Shown here one piece after another: positions 33,573 through 43,068 of a DNA stretch of 54,762 nucleotides. The stretch lies in NCBI GenBank assembly GCA_015061145.1, contig SUXD01000015.1, positions 1 to 54,762 on the forward strand, written 5' to 3'. Source of the stretch: Bacteroidales bacterium. Lineage in GTDB: Bacteria > Bacteroidota > Bacteroidia > Bacteroidales > Paludibacteraceae. The notes under the pieces were generated by a model. The model did no database searches, was not told the DNA's origin, and saw nothing but the letters and a program-made list of their open reading frames with translations. Within the stretch, counting starts at the first letter, position 1. Every line of letters begins with the position of its first letter. A program made the position numbers and the translations under genes.

Positions 33573-34061
33573 TCATGAGTGCTTCTCGCGCGTCATGCTG
33601 TAAACCAGTTTTTTGAATATGAAGGTGGGGGTGGTGGCTCCTACGGCCAATGCCGCTACTACAATGACCGTCACGGTTAGGTTGCTCAGTATCTGGTGCA
33701 TCAGTTGCACGTTTGCCTCTGTGTTGAGGTTTTGCAGAAAAAGTATCAGTGCAAACACTGTCTTGTAGGCATACATTCCGGGTATCATAGGCAGCAGTGC
33801 CGGAATGTACAGGCAGGTGGTAGGCGTATGCTTGAGCCGTCCGAAAGCCATGCTCGCTAGTCCGATGACCAGTGCAGCGCAAAAACTGGCGGTGGCTATG
33901 TCGGTGTGGGTGTGGTTTATCAGTACAAAGCGGAAAGCATGCCCGATAGCAGCAAGTATGGCGATATAAGGCAGCGTGTTGCGGTCGGGGTTGGATATGA
34001 TGCCGAATCCCATGCCGGCAAAAGCGGCGAAAAGTCCGTCTAAAAGTATGTCGGTAATCAT
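33573..34061 (-). CDS. Threonine/serine exporter, small subunit (ThrE_2, DUF3815)
   Basis: This 162-residue, about five-helix membrane protein is of the ThrE_2/DUF3815 type: G-M-G-F-G-I near residue 16, P-A-L-L-P-M-I-P-G-M-Y-A-Y near residue 88. This corresponds to the C-terminal half of fused ThrE proteins. It overlaps the larger partner by 4 bases, so the two halves are made together. It probably exports threonine or serine; the related YjjP-YjjB pair exports succinate in Escherichia coli, so a dicarboxylate substrate is possible. Confidence 0.85.
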   Translation of the reverse strand: MITDILLDGLFAAFAGMGFGIISNPDRNTLPYIAILAAIGHAFRFVLINHTHTDIATASFCAALVIGLASMAFGRLKHTPTTCLYIPALLPMIPGMYAYKTVFALILFLQNLNTEANVQLMHQILSNLTVTVIVVAALAVGATTPTFIFKKLVYSMTREKHS

Positions 34062-34816
34062 AGCAGGTTGTTTTGAAGAATGGATAATGTGAAAGCTAGT
34101 CCTATAGCAAGGCTGATAATGAGCAGCGTGCTCTTAATAAGGCGCGAAAATCCCATCAGCGCATGTTCCTCCACTACATCAATGATGCCATTGATGAGCA
34201 GTACGCCCGGCACAAGAAACAGCACACTGGTGGCAAGCGCTACATCCGGTGTGCCCGAACCCAGCGGAAACGACAGAGCGCTCATCATCGACGATAGCAT
34301 GGCTACGGCAACAAAGGCGATGTAGTCGTTCACCGAAAACCGGTGCAGCCATATTTTTGCCGTGAATCCTGTCAGAGTGGAAAGAAAAACACAAAACATC
34401 GCCGTCCAGTCACCACCGAAAAGGTAGCAGAAAGAGGCGTTGGCCAAAGCTGCCAAGGGCGCCACATAGATGTTGGAGAATTGTTTTTTGGAAAGAATGC
34501 CTTCACATTCCGACAGAAATTGCTCTACACTCAGCTTGTTGTCGAAAGTGCGCCAGCTGAGCGCACTCAACTCCTTGTTTATACGGAAACTGATGCCTCT
34601 GGCGGGTATGTTTCTCGACGAAGTGTGTATCTTTCCGCTTTCGGGGTCGGTTACGGTGAGTATTACATTCTTGGGGAATACGGCCATGGCTACTTCAATG
34701 CCCCACGAGCGCGAAATGCGTTGCACATTTCTCTCGGCGCGTGAGGTGTGTGTGCCTACGGCAAGCAGTTCGGTTACATAGTAACCTATGGCGTTGGCTT
34801 TTTCTTGCAGGTTCAT
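34058..34816 (-). CDS. Threonine/serine exporter, large subunit (ThrE, DUF1212)
   Basis: This is a 252-residue protein from the ATG at 34816. An N-terminal soluble domain (about 1-115, with T-H-T-S-R-A-E-R-N-V near residue 23) precedes about five membrane helices, with V-L-F-L-V-P-G-V-L-L-I-N-G-I near residue 200. This is the DUF1212 half of ThrE. The frame is open to 34849, but the consensus -7 box TACCTTTG overlaps that region (34854-34847), which makes 34816 the likely start. The small subunit follows with a 4-base overlap. Confidence 0.85.
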   Translation of the reverse strand: MNLQEKANAIGYYVTELLAVGTHTSRAERNVQRISRSWGIEVAMAVFPKNVILTVTDPESGKIHTSSRNIPARGISFRINKELSALSWRTFDNKLSVEQFLSECEGILSKKQFSNIYVAPLAALANASFCYLFGGDWTAMFCVFLSTLTGFTAKIWLHRFSVNDYIAFVAVAMLSSMMSALSFPLGSGTPDVALATSVLFLVPGVLLINGIIDVVEEHALMGFSRLIKSTLLIISLAIGLAFTLSILQNNLL

Positions 34817-34846
34817 GATTTTGATGTGCTTTCTGAAAAATGAACA

Positions 34847-34854
34847 CAAAGGTA
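34847..34854 (-). promoter_or_regulatory. -7 box of the ThrE pair
   Basis: TACCTTTG on the minus strand is an exact TAnnTTTG match, 31 bases before the ATG at 34816. It excludes the longer open frame as the start. Confidence 0.6.
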
Positions 34855-34892
34855 GTAAAATTTTGAAATCTGAAAATAAGATGATATATTCG

Positions 34893-34900
34893 TAGCTTTG
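34893..34900 (+). promoter_or_regulatory. -7 box of the CotH-family gene
   Basis: TAGCTTTG is an exact TAnnTTTG match, 22 bases before the ATG at 34922, and excludes the upstream ATG at 34898 as start. It is divergent from the ThrE promoter. Confidence 0.6.
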
Positions 34901-34921
34901 TTAACCTTACATTTTTATTGC

Positions 34922-37900
34922 ATGAGAAAAAATCTGATGTTGTGCATGCTCTTTCTGTGCGCATGCGTAAGTTCTTTCGCAGCCAATCCTGTGGCAACCG
35001 TCGAGTATGCGTCTCCGCATTCTGCATCGTCCTCCCAGTGGAATTCGGCGTCATCTTATAGTATCAATTCGGCTGCCGTAGGTTCGTCAACAGGTTTCCA
35101 GGCCTCATGGCAAGGATGTTGGGATGCCGACAGCCTCTATCTGCTCGTCACCGTCAAAGATAACGATTTTCAATCGAACACAGGAAATGCGGGGTGGAAT
35201 GGCGATGCGGCAGAAGTCTATTTCCGTCCGACCAACGGCGCGGCTATTCAGATAGCGGTGACAGCGGCAGGCGAGCAGTATAAGAATGCGTCCTATTTCA
35301 ACGCTTCAGTTGAGCGGAACGCTGCGACTGGCTATGTCAAATATTTCTTTCGTATCCCTTCCGACAAGTTGTACAGTTTTGCCGATGGGACTTTGTATCT
35401 CGATTTTGCAGTGAATTATTCCATGCAGGGGCAAGTGACAAGGGAGTCGCAATACTCGTGGGGCGACGACCCGCATGCCAATATGAGCGACCCGACTCGC
35501 ACATTCGGCGTAGTCACCCTCAATGCGTCTCAGACAGGGGGAACAACCCTTACCGATGCCATCTCTGTCCGTGCTTTGGGCAACCGCACCTCCATCTATG
35601 CAATGGGCGATTTCGCTTGTCTTGTGGCCACAGTCGATGCCGAAGCGGCTGCCGACCCTACGCTCACCTACGAATGGCGCAAAGACGGTGTAAGATATAC
35701 AGGAAAGAACGACAATAACAACAATATTCGTCCTACGGCAGCAGGTGCCTATACTTGTGTGATAACCTATGCCGGCGGAACAAAGATGTCGGTGTCGGAC
35801 CCAGTTACGATAACAACGGTGAACAACGCCGACAAATATCTCCGTAAGAATGACGCGTCCACCAACTTGCCTATATTGGTCATCCGCACCGGTGACACAG
35901 CGCTTCCTGGATGGGAAGAGACGAACCATTGCGGTGCCAGCTGTACGCCAGCCAAGACAAAGGTGCCGGTGGACATGAAAATTATTTGGAACGGCGACGG
36001 GAACCTCAATTCGCTTGCCGATATGGCCGACAATGCCCCCGTTTACTATGACCGAAAGGCACGCCTCAACTACCGTGGCTCCACTTCGCGCACCATGGCA
36101 AAAAAATCGCTGGCGCTTTCCACCTGCAAGAAGAATCTGGATGCCGAAGGCAATGTGGAAAAAGGTAAAGTGGGGCTTTTCGATTTACCCGAAGAGAAAG
36201 ACTGGGTGCTCTATGCCGCTTATCAAGACAAGTCGATGATGCGCAACAAGCTGGCAATGGACCTCGCGAATGCAATAGGCTACTATGCCAGCGCCGCCCG
36301 TTTTGTTGAACTTTATATCGACGGCGAGTATTGGGGCGTATATGTATTGCTTGAGAAGTATGAACAGAGCGAAAACCGCATCCATGTCACCAAAGAGCCT
36401 GAAGGCAACACCGATGCTTCGCAGCTGGGTTATGTGCTCAAGTTCGACAAAGTGAACCTCAATGACAAAGGCACTTGGTACAGAGGCGATGTGAAGGCTA
36501 TTCGCAACCTTCCATGTCTGGACGGCAACTGCTTTCAGGCACGTTATACGGGTTGCGGCAGTCATGGCGGATGCGGCGATGCGGCGGCAGCCAGCACCCG
36601 ACAAGGTTGGGAGGTTGTCTATCCCGACCCTGAAGGATTTGCCGATACCACCGATTATCGCTTTCAGTATATCAAGACATTTCTCACCAATATGGAAATT
36701 GCGCTCTATAATGCCACTACAGATGCCGATTACGAGATGGTTTTCGATGAGTTCATTGATTTGCAGTCGTTCGCCGACTTCATGCTGCTGGAAGAACTGG
36801 CGCGCAACACAGATGGCTATCGTGCCAGCATGTGGTTCTCCAAGGATGTGGGCGGTAAACTCAAGTGTGTGGCGCCCTGGGATTTTGAAATGGGCTATGG
36901 CAACTCGCGTACGCATGGCGGTTCGCTCACCAATATATGGCAGCACATGTACACTGCTAGTGAAACATGCAACGGACTGAACTTTGGCGACAGCGAACCG
37001 TATTACCCCATCCCTTTCTGGTGGGAGAAACTCAAACGCAGCACTTGTTTCAAGAATATGCTCAAAACCCGTTGGGAAACCCTTAGGCAGACAGTGCTGA
37101 GTAAAAATGCAGTGTGGAACAGAATTGACAATATGGTGACGGAACTCACTGCGGCCAATGCTGTTCAGCGCGAGATGGAACGCTGGCCTTGGGCTACACG
37201 CAACACCTGTGTGACAGGCTGTCGTACACCAGCCTATAACAACTGTCCGTGGATTATCCTTCCGTGGGGCGACAACATGACCAACAGCGAAGGTGTGCGT
37301 ATCCATCCTATTCCAGCCAATATGCCACAAGGTTTTGAATGGGGCGAATATACTTCCGACAACGGAGGGCGCAAAACACTTACTTTCCCCAACGAATACA
37401 TGTTGCTCAAAGGCTGGATTGCCGACCGTCTGCTAGCGATGGACAACCTTGTGGCTGCACTTGATGCCACCGTGCTCGACGAAGACGCTTTCTGCCTTTG
37501 CGCCAAATCGCCGCAATACGATTTTGTCATCGAGGCTGCCGACAATATAACCGAAATATGTGACGACGGAACTGTTTTCGCTACCCTCACTGTGAAAAAC
37601 AACATACCCGGCACAAGCCGCATTTCGTATCAATGGAAAAAGGATGATGTGGAAATAGCAGGCGCCACATCGGCTTCATACCCGACCAATGAGGCTGGCG
37701 TGTATGTGTGCGATGTCATTGTGGAGTATCTCGGAGGCATCCCAGTTTCCTATCAGCATTATGCGCCGCAAATCACCGTCACCGACAGAAATTGCGCCAC
37801 CATCGTGGAACGCATTGAAGATGACGACGAAATATTGTCCATCACTGTCTATAATATACTCGGAGGCGTTACAGCCACTTGCCGCTCGCTAGACGAGATG

Positions 37901-37984
37901 CGTCGCATTCTGCCTGCCGGCGTCAGCATTGTGAAGGTGGAAACTGCGCGACAGAGTTTTGTGAAAAAATTGTTGATGAGATAG
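34922..37984 (+). CDS. Secreted CotH-kinase-family protein with CBM9-like, Ig-like and T9SS-type domains
   Basis: This 1020-residue exported protein has a signal peptide ending C-V-S-S-F-A-A. A CBM9-like domain (about 22-195, with W-D-A-D-S-L-Y-L-L-V-T-V-K-D) and an Ig-like domain (about 215-300, Y-E-W-R-K-D-G-V) come first. The CotH domain (about 330-790) shows R-L-N-Y-R-G-S-T-S-R, K-S-M-M-R-N-K-L-A, Y-W-G-V-Y-V-L-L-E-K-Y and the kinase-like W-D-F-E-M-G-Y-G. A second Ig-like domain (Y-Q-W-K-K-D-D-V) and a T9SS-like C-terminal domain (I-T-V-Y-N-I-L-G to L-L-M-R) follow. CotH proteins are extracellular protein kinases in spore formers; a surface role in polysaccharide or protein modification is only inference here. 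Confidence 0.85.
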   Translation: MRKNLMLCMLFLCACVSSFAANPVATVEYASPHSASSSQWNSASSYSINSAAVGSSTGFQASWQGCWDADSLYLLVTVKDNDFQSNTGNAGWNGDAAEVYFRPTNGAAIQIAVTAAGEQYKNASYFNASVERNAATGYVKYFFRIPSDKLYSFADGTLYLDFAVNYSMQGQVTRESQYSWGDDPHANMSDPTRTFGVVTLNASQTGGTTLTDAISVRALGNRTSIYAMGDFACLVATVDAEAAADPTLTYEWRKDGVRYTGKNDNNNNIRPTAAGAYTCVITYAGGTKMSVSDPVTITTVNNADKYLRKNDASTNLPILVIRTGDTALPGWEETNHCGASCTPAKTKVPVDMKIIWNGDGNLNSLADMADNAPVYYDRKARLNYRGSTSRTMAKKSLALSTCKKNLDAEGNVEKGKVGLFDLPEEKDWVLYAAYQDKSMMRNKLAMDLANAIGYYASAARFVELYIDGEYWGVYVLLEKYEQSENRIHVTKEPEGNTDASQLGYVLKFDKVNLNDKGTWYRGDVKAIRNLPCLDGNCFQARYTGCGSHGGCGDAAAASTRQGWEVVYPDPEGFADTTDYRFQYIKTFLTNMEIALYNATTDADYEMVFDEFIDLQSFADFMLLEELARNTDGYRASMWFSKDVGGKLKCVAPWDFEMGYGNSRTHGGSLTNIWQHMYTASETCNGLNFGDSEPYYPIPFWWEKLKRSTCFKNMLKTRWETLRQTVLSKNAVWNRIDNMVTELTAANAVQREMERWPWATRNTCVTGCRTPAYNNCPWIILPWGDNMTNSEGVRIHPIPANMPQGFEWGEYTSDNGGRKTLTFPNEYMLLKGWIADRLLAMDNLVAALDATVLDEDAFCLCAKSPQYDFVIEAADNITEICDDGTVFATLTVKNNIPGTSRISYQWKKDDVEIAGATSASYPTNEAGVYVCDVIVEYLGGIPVSYQHYAPQITVTDRNCATIVERIEDDDEILSITVYNILGGVTATCRSLDEMRRILPAGVSIVKVETARQSFVKKLLMR

Positions 37985-38009
37985 AAATATAATATGAAAG
38001 CATAAATAC

Positions 38010-38040
38010 AAAAAGGCGAGAATTTTGTTCTCGCCTTTTT
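38010..38040. terminator. Bidirectional terminator after the CotH-family gene
   Basis: A perfect 13-bp stem (38010-38022 with 38028-38040) has a TTTTG loop, is A-rich on the left and ends in five T on the right. It separates convergent genes. Confidence 0.85.
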
Positions 38041-38059
38041 GCTTATAGAGGTTGTGTGC

Positions 38060-38551
38060 TTATTTGATGTTCTTAATCACAGCCACTTTAAAGATGAGCG
38101 GACTGCCATTAAGTTCCGGAACATTTCTGTCGAGGTCCTCGATAACAAAATATACCAATCCTTTCTCGTATTCCATGCGGATGTTTTCAGGCACAATTGC
38201 GTTTTCGCTTTCCAAATACAAAGGAAAAACATAAGGGAGCGCATTCCAACTGCTGCCTCCTGTTTCAATGTTGTAGGTGTACCAAATGTATCCCAACACC
38301 ACGCCGTGGTCCATCACCTGATTGGTAATGTCGGGATTGTCAACCGTAGCCAGAAAATACGGACGACCGTCGTCATAGTGCTCCAAGGTCCACTGGTCAG
38401 GGTTGATGGTGTATTCTCTTGTGAAAATCTGTGCGCCGTCGTAATGATTTTCTGTGATGTATTCTTCTTTGGTGATATACTCTTTGGTGCAACTTGCGGT
38501 GCCCAATGCCATAAGAACGGCGCATAAAATGGTTTTCATTGCAGTTTTCAT
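38060..38551 (-). CDS. Hypothetical lipoprotein
   Basis: This 163-residue product starts M-K-T-A-M-K-T-I-L (a second ATG at 38539 is equally possible), with lipobox G-T-A-S-C near residue 21. After C-T-K-E-Y-I-T-K-E-E-Y-I-T-E comes a beta-rich domain with Y-T-I-N-P-D-Q-W and G-Y-I-W-Y-T-Y-N, ending F-K-V-A-V-I-K-N-I-K. I do not recognise a named family; such small Q-W-containing lipoproteins are common in Bacteroidales. It is monocistronic with its own promoter. Confidence 0.75.
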   Translation of the reverse strand: MKTAMKTILCAVLMALGTASCTKEYITKEEYITENHYDGAQIFTREYTINPDQWTLEHYDDGRPYFLATVDNPDITNQVMDHGVVLGYIWYTYNIETGGSSWNALPYVFPLYLESENAIVPENIRMEYEKGLVYFVIEDLDRNVPELNGSPLIFKVAVIKNIK

Positions 38552-38578
38552 AGGTCAAAACAATTAAAAATAACCATA

Positions 38579-38586
38579 CAAAGGTA
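38579..38586 (-). promoter_or_regulatory. -7 box of the hypothetical lipoprotein gene
   Basis: TACCTTTG on the minus strand matches TAnnTTTG exactly, 28 bases before the start at 38551. Confidence 0.6.
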
Positions 38587-38607
38587 AAAAAATCGCATGA
38601 AATTTTG

Positions 38608-38615
38608 TATCTTTG
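38608..38615 (+). promoter_or_regulatory. -7 box of cysS
   Basis: TATCTTTG matches TAnnTTTG exactly, 30 bases before the ATG at 38645, back to back with the lipoprotein promoter. It lies inside the longer open frame from 38597 and rules that start out. Confidence 0.6.
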
Positions 38616-38644
38616 CAGCTGATTTTCATGAAAATTATCCAGTT

Positions 38645-40132
38645 ATGGAAAACAAGCTTTTTATTTATAATACCCTGTCGCGTACCAAAGAACTGTTCGT
38701 GCCGCTTCATGCTCCGCATGTGGGGCTGTATGTGTGCGGTCCTACGGTGTATGGCGACGCTCATCTGGGGCATGCACGTCCAGCCGTGACATTCGACATC
38801 CTTTTCCGTTACCTTACCTACCTTGGCTATAAGGTGCGCTATGTACGCAATATTACCGATGTGGGACATTTGGAACACGATGCCGACGAGGGCGAAGACA
38901 AGATAGCGAAGAAAGCCCGCTTGGAGCAGAAAGAGCCGATGGAAGTGGCGCAGTATTACACTAACCGTTTCCGCAAGGCCATGGATATGCTTAACGTGCT
39001 GCCGCCCAGCATCGAGCCGCAAGCGTCTGGACACATTATCGAACAAATCAATTTTGTGCAGAAAATTCTCGATGCCGGCTATGCTTACGAAAGCCAAGGG
39101 TCGGTGTATTTTGATGTGCGCAAATACAACAAGGATTTCCATTACGGCAAACTGTCGGGACGCAATATCGACGAGCTGCTTGAGACAACGCGCGACCTCG
39201 ACGGACAAAGCGAGAAACGCTGTGCGCTTGATTTCGCTCTGTGGAAAAAAGCGCAGCCCGAACATATCATGCGCTGGCCTTCGCCTTGGGGCGACGGTTT
39301 CCCTGGCTGGCACATGGAGTGCTCTGCCATGGGCACGAAATATCTTGGCGAAACTTTCGACATTCACGGAGGCGGCATGGATTTGGTGTTTCCGCATCAC
39401 GAGTGCGAAATAGCGCAATCGACAGCGGCGCTCGGACACGAAACCGTGAAATACTGGATGCATAACAACATGATTACTATCGACGGACAGAAGATGGGAA
39501 AAAGCTACGGCAACTTCATCACCCTCGATGAGTTTTTTAATGGCACTTCGCACAAGAACGCCCAAGGCAAAGAACTGATTGAAAAGGCGTACAGCCCGAT
39601 GACTATCCGCTTCTTCATACTTCAGGCACACTATCGCGGCACTGTCGATTTCAGCAACGAGGCGTTGCAGGCCGCCGAAAAAGGGTTGGCTCGCTTGAGC
39701 GACGCTTATGCCCGTCTGATGCGCATTAAACCTTCGGCTGCCTCTACGGTGGATGTGAAGGGATTGCGCGAGAAATGCGAAGAGGCGATGAATGACGACC
39801 TCAACACACCGATAGTCATTGCCCATTTTTTTGATGCCGTAAAGGCTATCAATACTGTGAGCGACGGCAATGGCACGCTATCAGAGGAGGATTTGAACGA
39901 ACTGAAGGATTTGTTCCATACTTATTTGGAAGAAGTGCTCGGTTTGCAGTTGGGCGGTGCCGCCGACAGCCATAACGACGCCTACAAAGGTGCGGTGGAC
40001 TTGTTGCTCGAAATCCGCAAGCAAGCTAAAGCAAACAAGGATTGGGCTACCTCCGACCGCATTCGCAACGAATTGGCTGCGCTCGGCTTCAATGTCAAAG
40101 ACACCAAAGATGGCTTTGAGTGGAGCATATAA
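38645..40132 (+). CDS. cysS: Cysteinyl-tRNA synthetase
   Basis: This class I synthetase charges tRNA-Cys. The HIGH-type motif is [15 protein letters not shown] near residue 33 and the KMSKS-type motif is K-M-G-K-S-Y-G-N. The zinc-site residues are visible in [13 protein letters not shown] and F-P-H-H-E-C-E. The start at 38645 gives [10 protein letters not shown], the family N terminus, and 495 residues. It is followed after 50 bases by ileS. Confidence 0.96.
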   Translation: MENKLFIYNTLSRTKELFVPLHAPHVGLYVCGPTVYGDAHLGHARPAVTFDILFRYLTYLGYKVRYVRNITDVGHLEHDADEGEDKIAKKARLEQKEPMEVAQYYTNRFRKAMDMLNVLPPSIEPQASGHIIEQINFVQKILDAGYAYESQGSVYFDVRKYNKDFHYGKLSGRNIDELLETTRDLDGQSEKRCALDFALWKKAQPEHIMRWPSPWGDGFPGWHMECSAMGTKYLGETFDIHGGGMDLVFPHHECEIAQSTAALGHETVKYWMHNNMITIDGQKMGKSYGNFITLDEFFNGTSHKNAQGKELIEKAYSPMTIRFFILQAHYRGTVDFSNEALQAAEKGLARLSDAYARLMRIKPSAASTVDVKGLREKCEEAMNDDLNTPIVIAHFFDAVKAINTVSDGNGTLSEEDLNELKDLFHTYLEEVLGLQLGGAADSHNDAYKGAVDLLLEIRKQAKANKDWATSDRIRNELAALGFNVKDTKDGFEWSI

Positions 40133-40182
40133 TGGAGTGAGGAGTTAGGTTTCGATTTATTTAGAAATATATAGTTTTTCGT

Positions 40183-43068
40183 ATGAAAAAATTCAAAGAA
40201 TACACAGGTTTTAATCTTTCTGACATCAACAAAGAAGTGTTGGAACAATGGCAGAAAGAAGATTTGTTTCATAAAAGTATCGAAACGCGCGAAGGGTGCC
40301 CTTCGTTTGTGTTTTTCGAGGGACCTCCCAGCGCTAACGGCATGCCGGGCATTCATCATGTGATGGCGCGTACCATCAAAGATACCTTTTGCCGTTACAA
40401 GACAATGCGTGGTTTTCAAGTGAAACGAAAGGCTGGTTGGGATACACACGGTCTGCCTGTGGAACTGGGCGTAGAAAAAGCTTTGGGCATTACCAAGGAA
40501 GACATTGGCAAGAAAATCAGCGTGGACGACTATAACGCCGCTTGTCGCCGTGATGTGATGAAATTCACCAAAGAATGGACTTCACTCACCGAAAAGATGG
40601 GTTATTGGGTGGATCTTGAGCATCCGTATATCACTTACGACAATAAGTATATCGAAACCCTTTGGTATCTGTTGAAAGAACTTTATAAGAAAGGTTATCT
40701 TTACAAAGGTTACACCATTCAACCCTATTCGCCGGCAGCAGGAACAGGACTCTCAAGCCATGAGCTGAACCAGCCAGGCTGCTATCGCGACGTGAAGGAT
40801 ACCACTGTGACGGGCATTTTTGAAATGCTCGATCCGAAGCCTGAAATGAAGGAGTGGGGAAAGGCTTGTTTCCTCGCTTGGACAACTACACCATGGACGC
40901 TGCCTTCGAACACGGCGCTTTGCGTTGGCCCGAACATCGATTATGTGGCGGTGCAGACTTACAACCCCTATAATGCAGAAAAACTCACGCTGGTGATGGC
41001 TGAAGCGCGCCTTTCGGCATACCTGAAACCCGAAGGAGCTGAGGCTGACATCAATACCTATACGGCAGGCGAGAAGGTAGTGCCTTATCGTATAGTGGGT
41101 CGCTATAAAGGCACCGACTTGGTGGGCATGCATTACAAACAGCTGATGCCGTGGGTGAAACCTTGCGAAAAAGTGGACGACTTGGCGGCTGATTATGTGA
41201 AGAAATACGCCGAAACGCATGCCGATAAGGTTTTTGCCGTAGGGCAAGACAATTTTGTGGAGATTTCTGAAAAAGCGTTTCGCGTCATACCAGGCGACTA
41301 TGTGACTACCGAAGACGGTACGGGCATTGTGCACATCGCACCCACTTTCGGTGCCGACGATGCCAAGGTGGCAAAAGCTGCCGAAGTGCCGGGACTTTAT
41401 ATGATAAACCTGTTAGGCGAGACCCGTCCGATGGTGGATATGACAGGAAAATACTACCTGCAGAGCGAATTGGCGGCTCCGTTTGTACAGAAATGCGTTA
41501 ATGCAGAAGTGTACGCGAAACACGAAGGAAACTTTGTGAAAAACGCTTACGCTCCCGAATTCAACAAAGACGGAAAATACGACGAGGCGGCAGCAGCCAA
41601 GGCCGAAGACCTGAATATTTACCTTTGTATGGAAATGAAACAGGAGGGTACGGCGTTCAAGATAGAAAAACATGTGCACAACTATCCGCACTGCTGGCGC
41701 ACCGACAAACCGGTGCTTTACTATCCGCTGGACAGCTGGTTTATTCGTTCTACGGCTTGCCGCGACGAGATGATAGCCCTCAACAAAACCATCAATTGGA
41801 AACCCGAATCGACAGGTACAGGACGCTTTGGACAGTGGCTCAACAATTTGAACGACTGGAACTTGAGCCGCTCCCGTTATTGGGGTACGCCGCTCCCTAT
41901 CTGGCGCAACCGCGACACGCGCGAGGAAATTTGCATTGGCAGTGTAGAAGAATTGTACAACGAAATAGAAAAATCGGTGGCAGCTGGTGTGATGAAATCA
42001 AATCCGTACAAGGAAAAAGGTTTTGTGCCAGGCAACATGTCGCAGGAAAATTATGATAAGATAGACTTGCACCGTCCGTATGTGGACGACATTGTGCTGG
42101 TGAGCCCAAGCGGCAAACCGATGAAACGCGAACAGGATCTTATTGATGTATGGTTCGACAGTGGCGCAATGCCGTATGCGCAAGTGCACTATCCGTTTGA
42201 AAATAAGGATGCTGTGCGTACCGCCGACTTTATTTCAGAAGGTGTGGATCAAACGCGCGGATGGTTTTTCACTTTGCATGCTATCCACACAATGATAGAA
42301 GGAAAAGTGGCCTATAAAAATGTGATTTCCAATGGATTGGTGCTCGATAAGAACGGCAATAAAATGTCGAAACGCCTCGGCAATGCTGTCGATCCGTTTG
42401 CTACTATCGAGAAATATGGCTCCGACCCCTTGCGCTGGTATATGATGACTAACGCATCGCCGTGGGACAACCTCAAATTCGATGTGGAAGGCGTAGAAGA
42501 AGTGCGCCGCAAATTCTTCGGCACACTCTACAATACCTATTCGTTTTTTGCACTCTATGCCAATGTGGATGGATTCACAGGCGAAGAAAAGGCTGTGCCT
42601 GTAGCCGAGCGCCCCGAAATAGACCGCTGGATACTTTCGTTGCTGAACACGCTCGTGCAGGAAGTGACCGAACATTACGAGAATTATGAGCCTACGCGTG
42701 CCGGTCGTGCCGTGAGCGATTTTGTTTGCGAAAATCTCTCTAACTGGTATGTGCGCCTGAACCGTAAACGTTTCTGGGGCGGCACGATGGATGCCGATAA
42801 ACTGTCGGCCTATCAGACGCTTTACACTTGCTTGTGCACCGTGACGGAATTGATGGCGCCGATAGCGCCTTTCTATGCCGACAGACTTTACAGAGATTTG
42901 AAAGGCGGTGCGTCTGTTCACCTCACTTCATTCCCTGTTGCCGACAAATCGTTGGTAGATAAGCATTTGGAAGAGTGCATGTATTTGGCTCAACAAAGTT
43001 CGTCGATGATTTTGGCTTTGCGCAAGAAAGCGGAAAGAAAGTTCGTCAGCCGTTGCAAAAGGCGGTGA
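40183..43068 (+). CDS. ileS: Isoleucyl-tRNA synthetase, N-terminal part (apparent frameshift near 43033-43041)
   Basis: This class I synthetase charges tRNA-Ile. It has G-P-P-S-A-N-G-M-P-G-I-H-H-V (HIGH-type) near residue 47 and N-K-M-S-K-R-L-G-N (KMSKS) near 725, plus a CP1 editing domain with W-T-T-T-P-W-T-L-P-S-N-T. The long form and sequence style are those of the eukaryotic-like IleS found in Bacteroidota. The frame ends abnormally at 43068 after L-R-K-K-A-E-R-K-F-V-S. Adding one A to the run at 43034-43036 gives A-E-K-K-V-R-Q-P-L-Q and joins the downstream frame, for about 1175 residues. As IleS is essential, a sequencing or assembly error is the simplest reading. Confidence 0.93.
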   Translation: MKKFKEYTGFNLSDINKEVLEQWQKEDLFHKSIETREGCPSFVFFEGPPSANGMPGIHHVMARTIKDTFCRYKTMRGFQVKRKAGWDTHGLPVELGVEKALGITKEDIGKKISVDDYNAACRRDVMKFTKEWTSLTEKMGYWVDLEHPYITYDNKYIETLWYLLKELYKKGYLYKGYTIQPYSPAAGTGLSSHELNQPGCYRDVKDTTVTGIFEMLDPKPEMKEWGKACFLAWTTTPWTLPSNTALCVGPNIDYVAVQTYNPYNAEKLTLVMAEARLSAYLKPEGAEADINTYTAGEKVVPYRIVGRYKGTDLVGMHYKQLMPWVKPCEKVDDLAADYVKKYAETHADKVFAVGQDNFVEISEKAFRVIPGDYVTTEDGTGIVHIAPTFGADDAKVAKAAEVPGLYMINLLGETRPMVDMTGKYYLQSELAAPFVQKCVNAEVYAKHEGNFVKNAYAPEFNKDGKYDEAAAAKAEDLNIYLCMEMKQEGTAFKIEKHVHNYPHCWRTDKPVLYYPLDSWFIRSTACRDEMIALNKTINWKPESTGTGRFGQWLNNLNDWNLSRSRYWGTPLPIWRNRDTREEICIGSVEELYNEIEKSVAAGVMKSNPYKEKGFVPGNMSQENYDKIDLHRPYVDDIVLVSPSGKPMKREQDLIDVWFDSGAMPYAQVHYPFENKDAVRTADFISEGVDQTRGWFFTLHAIHTMIEGKVAYKNVISNGLVLDKNGNKMSKRLGNAVDPFATIEKYGSDPLRWYMMTNASPWDNLKFDVEGVEEVRRKFFGTLYNTYSFFALYANVDGFTGEEKAVPVAERPEIDRWILSLLNTLVQEVTEHYENYEPTRAGRAVSDFVCENLSNWYVRLNRKRFWGGTMDADKLSAYQTLYTCLCTVTELMAPIAPFYADRLYRDLKGGASVHLTSFPVADKSLVDKHLEECMYLAQQSSSMILALRKKAERKFVSRCKRR

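Noticed and set aside
38564-39826. 420-codon minus-strand open frame opposite cysS
   Set aside because: Fully antisense to a conserved synthetase; composition is typical of a shadow frame.
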